Origin: Clostridium vincentii
GTDB lineage: Bacteria > Bacillota > Clostridia > Clostridiales > Clostridiaceae
Assembly (NCBI RefSeq): GCF_002995745.1
Contig: NZ_PVXQ01000020.1
Location: 1 to 64,000 of the forward strand
DNA length: 64,000 nucleotides
Direction: 5' to 3'
Under the pieces are notes generated by a model. The model did not search any database and was not told the DNA's origin. It saw only the letters and a program-made list of their open reading frames with translations. Shown here one piece after another: positions 55,621-63,711 of this stretch (its first letter is position 1; every line of letters begins with the position of its first letter). The position numbers and the translations under genes were made by a program.

Positions 55621-55660
55621 AATAGTAGATAGGGAAGAGCTTGCGGAACAAGCAGTATAA
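55613..55660 (+). pseudogene. C-terminal remnant of an ABC ATPase
   Basis: The frame from GAT 55613 reads DGEIVDREELAEQAV and stops. It matches 11 of 15 residues, and the stop, of the end of the ABC ATPase at 60146-60844 (DGEIVAREELVEKVV). The DNA match continues a few bases past the stop (about 46 of 53 bases). The codon two upstream is a stop, so only this tail is left. It marks a deletion that removed most of an earlier transporter copy. Confidence 0.7.
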
Positions 55661-55733
55661 GAAAAAGTTAAAAGCTATGATTTTTATTGATATTCAATGG
55701 AAATCATACATTTCAAATAAGGGGGATAAAAAA

Positions 55734-56534
55734 ATGAGATTTAAAAAAGCAAATTTGTTTACAATTTTTGCGGGTTCAATTGCCTTAATAGTAAGCATGC
55801 TAGGTACTTTTTTAAATAATCTATATAATGATAATGAATTTGTTAGAGCCATATGGCAGGGAAATGATATTGTAACTGGGTTTATCGTAGTACCTCTAAT
55901 GTTTTGGAGTATGAAAAAAGTATCTGAAGGAGGCAAATCAAAAAGGAGTTTTCTTATATGGCTCGGATGTTTATGGTATCTTATCTATAATTATGTCTTC
56001 TATGTATATGGTGCAGCATTTAGTGTATTCTTTCTTCCGTATACTGCAATAATTATTTCGTCGGTGCTGGCTATGTTTTTTGCACTTACTTTGATTGATG
56101 TAGGGAACTTTTTAGAAAAAGTTAAAACGGAAGCCAGCATTAAATCAGTAAGGGTATTTTTATATATTTTTGCAATATTACTTGGAGGTGCATGGATAGC
56201 AATGGCATCAACTTATTTTTTTACAGGAGAAGTTCCGACGGCGATAGTTCAAACAGGACATCCTACAGGTGTAGTTTTTGCAACAGATTTGATATTTTTA
56301 ATTTCGCCACTTTTTATACTTACGTTATATTTAAAGTCCAAAAAGCCTTGGGCGCTTATATTAACACCGGTGATTTTGATTAAATGTTGCCTTTACCCAA
56401 TGGTATTAATCGTAGCAGGTATTATTACATATATGAAAATAGGAGTTTATGATGTACTAACGCCTGCATATCTTATACTTGGTGCCGGTGCAGCAATGGC
56501 CCTAAGGAGGATGCTTAAAGTTATTGGCGTATAA
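55734..56534 (+). CDS. Multi-pass membrane protein of unknown function
   Basis: The 266-residue protein has six or seven hydrophobic segments spread over its length (for example LFTIFAGSIALIVSMLG, VFFLPYTAIIISSVLAMF, FLYIFAILLGGAWIAMAS). I do not recognise a family; it resembles unnamed Firmicute membrane proteins. ATG 55734 follows GGGGGA. It lies between two copies of an 84-base leader, just before the XRE-pentad gene, and may have travelled with the transporter unit. Confidence 0.7.
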   Translation: MRFKKANLFTIFAGSIALIVSMLGTFLNNLYNDNEFVRAIWQGNDIVTGFIVVPLMFWSMKKVSEGGKSKRSFLIWLGCLWYLIYNYVFYVYGAAFSVFFLPYTAIIISSVLAMFFALTLIDVGNFLEKVKTEASIKSVRVFLYIFAILLGGAWIAMASTYFFTGEVPTAIVQTGHPTGVVFATDLIFLISPLFILTLYLKSKKPWALILTPVILIKCCLYPMVLIVAGIITYMKIGVYDVLTPAYLILGAGAAMALRRMLKVIGV

Positions 56535-56616
56535 AATATAGTATAATATTAGTAAAATTAATAAATGCAACCAACAGTTGACAATAAGAAAGCTAGAGTT
56601 GGTAGCCTTATTGAGA
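56533..56616 (+). repeat. Leader repeat, copy B
   Basis: 84 bases matching 55537-55620, here followed by the ribosome site and start of the XRE-pentad gene. This is probably the original promoter/leader context of that gene. Confidence 0.85.
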
Positions 56617-56650
56617 CTATTTTTATAGGATGGATATGGAGGTGGTAGTA

Positions 56651-57424
56651 ATGAATTTTTCAGAAAGATTGCGTAAATTAAGAAAAGAGAAAGGATTCTC
56701 TCAGGAAGAATTAGCTGGTAGATTAGGAATATCAAGACAGGCTGTTTCAAAATGGGAATCAGGTCAATCAAATCCTGACACCAATAATTTAATAATGCTA
56801 AGTGAAGTATATGGAATAAGTTTAGACTTTTTATTAAAAGAAAATGACGAAAAAGTAGAAAGAGCAGATGAAATTAAAGAGACTAACAGAAGGCTACATT
56901 ACGAATATGAAAGTAAGAGAAAAGCTTTTGGAATTCCATTAGTTCATATTAATATTGGATTAGGATTTTACACAGCAAGAGGAATTATTGCTATAGGAAA
57001 TATTTCAAAGGGATTAATATCATTAGGTATAGTTTCACTAGGAGTGTTAAGTTTTGGAGTTTTAGCATTAGGTCTAATAAGTATAGCGAGTATAGCACTA
57101 GGTATTTTACTTGCTCTAGGAGGAATTGCTATTGGTACTATTGCCATAGGGGGAGTAGCAATAGGTGTAGTCACCATTGGAGGTTTGTCTATTGGAATGT
57201 ATTCCGTTGGTGGTTGTTCAATTGCATCAGATATAGCAATTGGTAATTATGCAAGAGGACATATAGCAATAGGAAGCACTGCTAAAGGTGTTAGAACTAT
57301 AATAGATACATCAGCTAATGGTAACTTCGCTAATGTTACAGCTGTTCAGGTAGAAAAACTAATTAATGAAGAATATCCGAAGTTATGGGAGCCAATTAAA
57401 GATTTGATGACAATGTTTTTCTAA
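56651..57424 (+). CDS. XRE-type DNA-binding protein with hydrophobic pentad-repeat domain
   Basis: The 257-residue protein begins with an XRE helix-turn-helix (FSERLRKLRKEKGFSQEELA, then ISRQAVSKWESG). A linker leads to about 20 five-residue repeats (about residues 110-214) of the form [S/A/T]-[I/L/V]-G-x-hydrophobic, such as SLGIV, SFGVL, IAIGT, VAIGV. A polar C-terminal tail follows. The strict period of five recalls pentapeptide-repeat beta-helices but with Gly and aliphatic residues; a membrane-associated sensor is an alternative. ATG 56651 follows GGAGGTGG. An FtsX-type ABC transporter follows and is its likely target. Confidence 0.85.
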   Translation: MNFSERLRKLRKEKGFSQEELAGRLGISRQAVSKWESGQSNPDTNNLIMLSEVYGISLDFLLKENDEKVERADEIKETNRRLHYEYESKRKAFGIPLVHINIGLGFYTARGIIAIGNISKGLISLGIVSLGVLSFGVLALGLISIASIALGILLALGGIAIGTIAIGGVAIGVVTIGGLSIGMYSVGGCSIASDIAIGNYARGHIAIGSTAKGVRTIIDTSANGNFANVTAVQVEKLINEEYPKLWEPIKDLMTMFF

Positions 57425-57636
57425 TAAGGTTTATATAAAAGCCTTAGGATTTTTTATGACTGGGGTAACTATCATATGACTAGGTTTATTACTAAAATAA
57501 AAGTATAGATTTTTAAAGGAATTTTAAGGAAATATTAAGAAAATTCAATTATAGAATTAAGAAAATAACATTATTATTGTATTAATGGATAATAATTCAT
57601 AAAAAAATTAAATTATATGAGGCAGGGGGAAATGGA

Positions 57637-60132
57637 TTGAGAATATTTTTTAAATATATAGCCAAGTGCATGCTAGAGAAGAAAGCTAGATTTTGCTTAT
57701 TGATTTTGGCTATAGCAATGAGTACAGGATTATTAGTAACAGTTTCAGGAACAGTTAAAATTGCAATTGGTAGTTTTGAAAAACCAATGACTGAAGCATT
57801 TGAAGGGAAAGATATAACTATATCATCTAAGGAGGGTGAGACTTTCTTTAAGACGGAAGATATAAAAGAAGAGGGAATTAAAAATATAAAAGGTGAGATT
57901 GTATTATCAGCAACAACTAATGGAGATGAAATAAATAATGTAACCATTAGAGGTAAGGAAGATGAAAATATAAATAAAGATATTTTACTTGAGGGTGACC
58001 TAAATGATTTTACTGGAGAAAAGTGCATAATATCAAAAAGGGTATCTGAGGAGAAAAACCTAAATATAAATGATGAATTAGAATTATTCATAGCAGGAGA
58101 AAGTAAAAAGTATAAGGTTACAGCAATAAGTGCTAATGAGAAAACCTTCTATAATGATAGTAAAACTTCCTACGAAATAATAGTTCCATATAAATTTATA
58201 TCAGAACAATTCAAAGTAGAAGAGAAATATAATTATGTAACAGCAAATAAATCTTTAGATGATTCAAAAGAAAGTGTAAAGCTGTTTAATGGCAACAATA
58301 CACAATTTGAAGCTAAGGAACTTTTTGATGCAGAATCTATTGAAGATCAAATGGCTTCATTTACTTCAATATTATATGCAATGCTTATAATAGTAGTATT
58401 TATGAGTGCAATAATTATATATGGTTCATTTAAATTAACCATTACCGAGAGATTATCAGTAATAGGAACATTTTTAAGTCAAGGTGCAACTCATTGGACT
58501 GTAGAAAAGATACTTATCTTAGAGAGTATAGGATATGGAATAATAGGAGCGATTTTTGGAAATCTCCTTGGATATGGAGGTTTATATTTAATAAATTATC
58601 TTGTATCACCATTAAAGGACTATGGAATAATTGAAAGTCTTTCAGTAGATCCAATATATTTTATAATAGGAACGGCCTTTGCAATAATATTATCTTGCAT
58701 ATCAGCTTTGGTTCCAATAATAAAAATAAGAAAGTTAGAAGTGAAAGAAGTTATATTAAACAATGTGAATATATCAATGAGTGTAGGATGGGTAAAATTC
58801 ATTATTGGAACAATTATATTAGTTGGTACAATAATTATAAATTCAATAGATGCCACTTGGGTTAATTCTTTAAGTGCGATACTTATATTAGTTTCTATAA
58901 TAGGACTAGTTCTTATGTATCCTAAGGTAATAGATTTAGTAACTAGAGTATTATACAAGGTATTTAGAGGAAAGAGTAAGGTTGTAGTATTTGCGCTTAA
59001 TAATTTAAGAACTTCTAAAGTTCTTATGGGAAATATTACACTTATAGTAATCTCCATGTTATCAATATTTATGATTACATCAATAGGCACAAGTTTGAAG
59101 GAACTAGTAGTTGGAGCTTATCAAGAGATGTATTATGATGCTTCAGTAGCAGGGATTCAAGCAGTACCAGGCCTTACTGGAGAAAGCGTAACAGATAAAT
59201 TAATTACTAAAATAAAAGAAAATGAAAATGTTGACAAAGATAGCATCCAAATAGCTAAATTTGCATATGGGACAGCTAACAAGGATACTATTATTTATCT
59301 TCAGGGTATAGATAGTCAGAAATATCAAAAATATAATGGATATTTAGAATTAGATAGTTATAAGTATAGTGAGATGTATGAAAAATTTGATAAATCTACA
59401 GATAGCGAAATTATTATAACCGATAAACTTAAAAGATTATTAAATGTAAATGTTGGAGATGAAATTACAATTGAAGTAAATGATATAAAGAAGGATCTTG
59501 AAATAATAGGAACAATGGATGGCAAAACATACTATCAGGGTCAATTCATATTAATGAAGAATGATGAAATCATGAAGGAATTCAATATTAAAGAGGCTAA
59601 TCAAATAATATTTAAAACTACTAAATCACCAGATGATGTTAAAAATGAATTAAAGAGTGTTGTAAAAGATTTTGGCGCAACTGTGTCCACAAGGGATGAG
59701 GATCAAGAGAAAAATGTGGAAGGAAATCAAATGATAGTTAATATTTTAAGTATATTCTCATATTTAGCAATTTTCATAGCTGCTTTAGGAGTTCTTAATA
59801 ATATTATAATCGGTTTCCTGCAAAGAAAAAGAGAACTTGCAGTTTTAAGCTCAGTAGGAATGTCAGATGGTGCTAGAAATGGAATGTTACTTATTGAATC
59901 CGTATTATCAGTAATATGGTCAGTAATAATAGCAGTGCCTTATAGTTATTTAGGATTATCCCTATTGACTAAAACTATGACTGCCATGGAACTACCAATG
60001 GATGTAGTTCTGGATATTAAGGCTGTGCCAATATATGTAATAGCAACTTTAGTGTTAATGATATTAGCATCATTGCCAATATTATTAAAAAGTAGAAAGT
60101 TATCAATAATAAATGAATTAAAGTATGAATAA
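57637..60132 (+). CDS. FtsX-type ABC transporter permease with two FtsX modules
   Basis: The 831-residue protein has an N-terminal TM helix, an extracytoplasmic domain, three TM helices (about 240-370), a second TM/extracytoplasmic/TM module and a final three-helix FtsX block (about 700-820) with QRKRELAVLSSVGMSDGAR. It starts with TTG 57637 after AGGGGGA. The ATPase gene begins 14 bases after its stop. Such permeases in Firmicutes often resist peptide antibiotics or export lipids and lipoproteins. The substrate is unknown. Confidence 0.9.
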   Translation: MRIFFKYIAKCMLEKKARFCLLILAIAMSTGLLVTVSGTVKIAIGSFEKPMTEAFEGKDITISSKEGETFFKTEDIKEEGIKNIKGEIVLSATTNGDEINNVTIRGKEDENINKDILLEGDLNDFTGEKCIISKRVSEEKNLNINDELELFIAGESKKYKVTAISANEKTFYNDSKTSYEIIVPYKFISEQFKVEEKYNYVTANKSLDDSKESVKLFNGNNTQFEAKELFDAESIEDQMASFTSILYAMLIIVVFMSAIIIYGSFKLTITERLSVIGTFLSQGATHWTVEKILILESIGYGIIGAIFGNLLGYGGLYLINYLVSPLKDYGIIESLSVDPIYFIIGTAFAIILSCISALVPIIKIRKLEVKEVILNNVNISMSVGWVKFIIGTIILVGTIIINSIDATWVNSLSAILILVSIIGLVLMYPKVIDLVTRVLYKVFRGKSKVVVFALNNLRTSKVLMGNITLIVISMLSIFMITSIGTSLKELVVGAYQEMYYDASVAGIQAVPGLTGESVTDKLITKIKENENVDKDSIQIAKFAYGTANKDTIIYLQGIDSQKYQKYNGYLELDSYKYSEMYEKFDKSTDSEIIITDKLKRLLNVNVGDEITIEVNDIKKDLEIIGTMDGKTYYQGQFILMKNDEIMKEFNIKEANQIIFKTTKSPDDVKNELKSVVKDFGATVSTRDEDQEKNVEGNQMIVNILSIFSYLAIFIAALGVLNNIIIGFLQRKRELAVLSSVGMSDGARNGMLLIESVLSVIWSVIIAVPYSYLGLSLLTKTMTAMELPMDVVLDIKAVPIYVIATLVLMILASLPILLKSRKLSIINELKYE

Positions 60133-60145
60133 AGGGGGAAGTTTT

Positions 60146-60844
60146 ATGAGTATAATTGAAGTTAATAATTTAAATAAATCATTCAAAGTAGGAAAAGAAA
60201 GTGTTCAGGTATTAAAAAATATAAGCTTCAACGTTCAAGAAGGTGAGTTTATTTCAATTATGGGACCATCCGGTGGTGGTAAGTCTACCCTTTTATATTT
60301 ACTAGGAGGCTTGGATAAACCAACTTCAGGAACCGTAAAAATAGATGGCAAAGATATTAGTAGAATAAAGAAAAAAGAAATAAGCTGGATGAGAAGAAAT
60401 AAGATGGGTTTTGTATTTCAATTTTATAATCTAGTGCCAAACCTAAGCGTAGAGGATAATATAATGCTTCCAATAATATTAGATGGTAAAAAACTTAAGG
60501 ATTATAATAAAAAGCTTGATGAAATATTGGATATAATCGGTATGCAAGATAAGAGGAAAATGACTCCAAGAGAATTATCAGGAGGCCAACAACAAAGGGT
60601 TGCTATAGCAAGAGCATTAATTTTTGAACCAGAAATAATATTTTTGGATGAGCCAATTGGAAATCTTGATTCAAAAACGGGAACAGACATAATGAAGCTA
60701 TTTAAAAAGATAAATCAAGAATACGGAAAAACATTGATACAAGTAACTCACTCAGCTGACGCAGCAAAATATGGCACATCTATTATTAATTTAATTGATG
60801 GGGAGATAGTAGCTAGGGAAGAACTTGTGGAAAAAGTAGTATAA
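60146..60844 (+). CDS. ABC transporter ATPase, MacB-type
   Basis: The 232-residue ATPase has Walker A GPSGGGKST, FQFYNLVPNLSVEDN, signature LSGGQQQR and Walker B IIFLDEPIGNLD. It is the partner of the two-module FtsX permease. ATG 60146 follows AAAGGGGGAAG; an upstream in-frame ATG overlaps the permease stop but has no ribosome site. Its last 16 codons, stop included, are duplicated as a remnant at 55613-55660. Confidence 0.94.
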   Translation: MSIIEVNNLNKSFKVGKESVQVLKNISFNVQEGEFISIMGPSGGGKSTLLYLLGGLDKPTSGTVKIDGKDISRIKKKEISWMRRNKMGFVFQFYNLVPNLSVEDNIMLPIILDGKKLKDYNKKLDEILDIIGMQDKRKMTPRELSGGQQQRVAIARALIFEPEIIFLDEPIGNLDSKTGTDIMKLFKKINQEYGKTLIQVTHSADAAKYGTSIINLIDGEIVAREELVEKVV

Positions 60845-60845
60845 G

Positions 60846-60876
60846 AAAATACCACCCGCTAAGCGGGTGGTATTTT
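60846..60876. terminator. Bidirectional terminator
   Basis: AAAATACCACCCGC and GCGGGTGGTATTTT form a perfect 14-bp stem with a TAA loop, between the ATPase gene and the convergent TipA-like gene. Confidence 0.92.
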
Positions 60877-60880
60877 GCTT

Positions 60881-61639
60881 TTATTTACCAGTAAATATTA
60901 ATATAGCATCTCTTAAAAAAACAGCCAATCCTGGTTGTTCTTTATCATAATAAGCTGTGAATCTTTCATCATCCACATACATTTGAGCAAGGCTTGCATG
61001 GGCTTCTTTAGTGTAGTTTGGCCAAGTGTAGCTAAGCCAGTCTTTATGAATTTTAGCAACCCTTTGAGATAATTCACTAGATGGATCACCAGTTTTAAAG
61101 GCTTCTAAAAGAGTAGAATTAATTTCATCACCTAATAAAGTGAATTTATCAAATTGTTCCTTGGTCATATTTTGAAACATTTTATTTGATATTTCTATAG
61201 TTTCCACGCCATAGTTTTCACGTATTTCTTTACCGTATTTCTCTTCGTTATCCTTCATCAGCTTTTCTTTAAATCCTTCAAACTTTTCTTTATCAGTCAT
61301 TTTAATTTCTCCTTTTACTGAAGCAATAGTTTTTTCAATATTTAATATTAATAAATCTAATTGCTTTCTTTTTTCAAGAAGTTTATGATGATGTTCAATT
61401 AGTGCATTACTTTCATCAAAAGTAGGGTCAATAACAATATCTTTTATATTGTCTAAAGGCATTCCAAGCTCCTTATAAAACAAAATTTGTTGGAGTAGAG
61501 TAACCTCTGAATGCCCATAAATTCTATATCCTGATGAGTTAATTCTTGCCGGCTTAAGAATTCCAATCTCATCATAATATCGTAGAGTTCTAGCACTAAT
61601 CCCAGCTAATTTACTTAGTTTATTAACTGTATATTCCAT
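60881..61639 (-). CDS. MerR family regulator with TipAS antibiotic-binding domain
   Basis: The 252-residue protein has a MerR winged helix (YTVNKLSKLAGISARTLRYY, then GYRIYGHSEVTLL), a long coiled-coil helix (about 75-115), and a TipAS domain in the C-terminal half (FEGFKEKLMKDNEEKYGKEI, then WPNYTKEAHASLAQMYVDDE). TipAS domains of this kind capture thiopeptide antibiotics covalently or bind other multidrug ligands. The start is the second of two ATGs after AGGAGGTGA. A 19-spacer promoter upstream suggests autoactivation. Confidence 0.93.
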   Translation of the reverse strand: MEYTVNKLSKLAGISARTLRYYDEIGILKPARINSSGYRIYGHSEVTLLQQILFYKELGMPLDNIKDIVIDPTFDESNALIEHHHKLLEKRKQLDLLILNIEKTIASVKGEIKMTDKEKFEGFKEKLMKDNEEKYGKEIRENYGVETIEISNKMFQNMTKEQFDKFTLLGDEINSTLLEAFKTGDPSSELSQRVAKIHKDWLSYTWPNYTKEAHASLAQMYVDDERFTAYYDKEQPGLAVFLRDAILIFTGK

Positions 61640-61661
61640 CATTTCACCTCCTGTTATTTCC

Positions 61662-61692
61662 AATATACACCCTTACGTAGCGTGAAGGTCAA
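61662..61692 (-). promoter_or_regulatory. MerR-type promoter of the TipA-like gene
   Basis: On the minus strand, TTGACC and TATATT are separated by exactly 19 bases, and the spacer region contains an ACCTT/AAGGGT dyad. This is the arrangement used by MerR/TipA proteins to twist and activate their own promoters. Confidence 0.7.
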
Positions 61693-61709
61693 TAAAAACA
61701 ATTGAGAAA

Positions 61710-62018
61710 TTATTCTTTTGATTGTGTCGTAAGTTTTAAAACCTTATCAAGATTTTCAAAAACAGATTTATCATAGTCTTGATTGACTGATACTTTCAAA
61801 ACATCATAAAGCTTTTCAAGCTGTTTAATAATTTGATCTAAAGTAGAATCATTTTTTACTAATAAGAACATTTTACTAGTTTTACCATCACCAACTTGAG
61901 CACATAATATTCCATCAAGGTTAAAGGCACGTCTAGCAAAAAGTCCTGTAATATGACTCATCACTCCAGGATGATTTCTCACAAGTAATTCAACAAGGTA
62001 AAAGTTTGTATTAATCAT
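61710..62018 (-). CDS. ilvN: Acetolactate synthase small (regulatory) subunit
   Basis: The 102-residue protein is one ACT domain (YLVELLVRNHPGVMSHITGL, then FARRAFNLDGI). It binds valine and stimulates and regulates the catalytic subunit. The start ATG overlaps the ilvB stop (ATGATTAA), giving translational coupling. It is shorter than the 160-residue type, as is common in clostridia. Confidence 0.9.
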   Translation of the reverse strand: MINTNFYLVELLVRNHPGVMSHITGLFARRAFNLDGILCAQVGDGKTSKMFLLVKNDSTLDQIIKQLEKLYDVLKVSVNQDYDKSVFENLDKVLKLTTQSKE

Positions 62019-63684
62019 TAAAATTTCCACCACCTATCATTTCAGTATTTGTACCACCAGGAGCTACCATAGGAAATACATTTTCAAATTCTTCTATAGG
62101 TATATTAATTACATAGGGACCTTGGGTACCTAATATTTCTTTAAGTTTTTTTAAGGGGTCCTTTTCTTCGCCTAAATCACAACTATTAATACCAAAACCT
62201 TTAGCAATTAGGTTGAAATCTGGATTTGTTATAAACTTTGATGCAATATAATGATGGTTATAAAATAATTCTTGTTGCTGACGAACTAGTCCTAAATGAT
62301 GATTGTTTAAAATAATAACCTTAACATTAAGACCAAAATCGGAAAGGGTTGCAAGCTCTTGAATATTCATTAATATAGAGCCATCTCCAGTAAAGCAAAT
62401 TACTTCTTTGTTGGGATTAGCTAGAGCTGCACCGATAGCTACAGGAAGTCCAAAACCCATGGTGCCTAGTCCTCCAGATGTTAAGAAGGTCTTTGGTATA
62501 TTGAAGGGATACCTTTGGGCAGTCCACATTTGATGTTGTCCAACATCAGTAGTGATTATCGCATCAGGTGGAGTATTTTCTGAAACAAAGCTGATTATAT
62601 TAGCAGGATGTAAATCATTTTCATAGGATGGAAGTGGATATTTATTTTTTAAATACCTAACTCTTTCTATCCATTCAGATCTTGAATATTCATCAATAAA
62701 TGGAAGTATCTCCTCTAAAAAATCCTTTATATTTGCAACTATAGATAAGTTAATGGTTTTAAGTTTATTTATTTCTGAAGCATCTATATCAATATGAATT
62801 ACTGAAGCATTAGGGCAGAAGGTCTTAATATTTCCTGTAGCTCTATCATCAAATCTTATACCAAAGGCTAGAATTAAATCAGCCTCATTCATTAGGTAAT
62901 TAGTATAGGGAGCACCATGCATCCCAAGCATTCCAAGACTTAAATCATCATCAACTGGATAAGCCCCAAGGCCCATAAGGCTTAGAGCAACAGGAATATT
63001 ATTCTTTTTTGCAAATTTATATAAATTTAAAGAACTATTACTTCCAATTATTCCTCCACCAGCATAGATTATAGGTTTCTTTGATTTATTAATTAATCCT
63101 GCCATATATTCAATGGTAGTAGTATTAAGGGGAGTTTTTTTAACTGAAGTGTTATCTTTAGTTTCAAAGGATTCAACTTCAATAACAGCATTTTGTATAT
63201 CTTTTGGAATATCAATTAGGATAGGGCCAGGTCTACCTTCTATAGCTATTTTAAAAGCCTCTGGAATAACAATGAAAAGTTCTTCTATACTTCTAATTAG
63301 AAAATTATGCTTAGTAATTGGTATAGTTAAGCCATATGCATCAACTTCTTGAAAGGCATCTGTACCGATGGCACAGTGAGGTACTTGCCCTGTTATTGCA
63401 ATTAATGGAATTGAATCAAGTTTTGCATCTGCAATGGCAGTTAAAAGATTAGTTGCACCTGGCCCTGATGTAGCGAAACATACTCCAATCTTATCTGTTG
63501 TTCTTGAAATTCCTTGAGCAATAAAGCCAGCTCCTTGCTCATGTCTAGCTAAAATATGAGTAATATTACTTTTGTATAAAGCATCATATATTGGAAGATT
63601 AAAACCACCTGGAATTCCTGCAATATATTCTACACCTTCATTTTCTAATAGTTTAATAAGTAGTTCAGCACCTGAATATTTCAC
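62011..63684 (-). CDS. ilvB: Acetolactate synthase large subunit
   Basis: The 557-residue protein is thiamine-diphosphate dependent, with the catalytic Glu region near the N-terminus (ILARHEQGAGFIAQGI), a central FAD-like domain, and the ThDP motif with GDGSILMNIQELATL. It makes acetolactate from two pyruvates for branched-chain amino acid synthesis. The start is GTG 63684, 8 bases after AAAGGAG; the GTG at 63693 lies inside that ribosome site. It is 27 bases downstream of the flavodoxin-fold gene, so it may be co-transcribed. Confidence 0.94.
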   Translation of the reverse strand: MKYSGAELLIKLLENEGVEYIAGIPGGFNLPIYDALYKSNITHILARHEQGAGFIAQGISRTTDKIGVCFATSGPGATNLLTAIADAKLDSIPLIAITGQVPHCAIGTDAFQEVDAYGLTIPITKHNFLIRSIEELFIVIPEAFKIAIEGRPGPILIDIPKDIQNAVIEVESFETKDNTSVKKTPLNTTTIEYMAGLINKSKKPIIYAGGGIIGSNSSLNLYKFAKKNNIPVALSLMGLGAYPVDDDLSLGMLGMHGAPYTNYLMNEADLILAFGIRFDDRATGNIKTFCPNASVIHIDIDASEINKLKTINLSIVANIKDFLEEILPFIDEYSRSEWIERVRYLKNKYPLPSYENDLHPANIISFVSENTPPDAIITTDVGQHQMWTAQRYPFNIPKTFLTSGGLGTMGFGLPVAIGAALANPNKEVICFTGDGSILMNIQELATLSDFGLNVKVIILNNHHLGLVRQQQELFYNHHYIASKFITNPDFNLIAKGFGINSCDLGEEKDPLKKLKEILGTQGPYVINIPIEEFENVFPMVAPGGTNTEMIGGGNFND

Positions 63685-63711
63685 ATAAATCACTCCTTTA
63701 TAATATTTAAT

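Noticed and set aside
55641-55733. Upstream start for the 55734 membrane protein
   Set aside because: The extension overlaps the ATPase remnant and is basic and non-conserved in character; GGGGGA precedes ATG 55734.
63685-63711. T-box leader upstream of ilvB
   Set aside because: Only 27 bases separate ilvB from the preceding gene on the same strand, too few for a T-box; any such leader would be outside the window.
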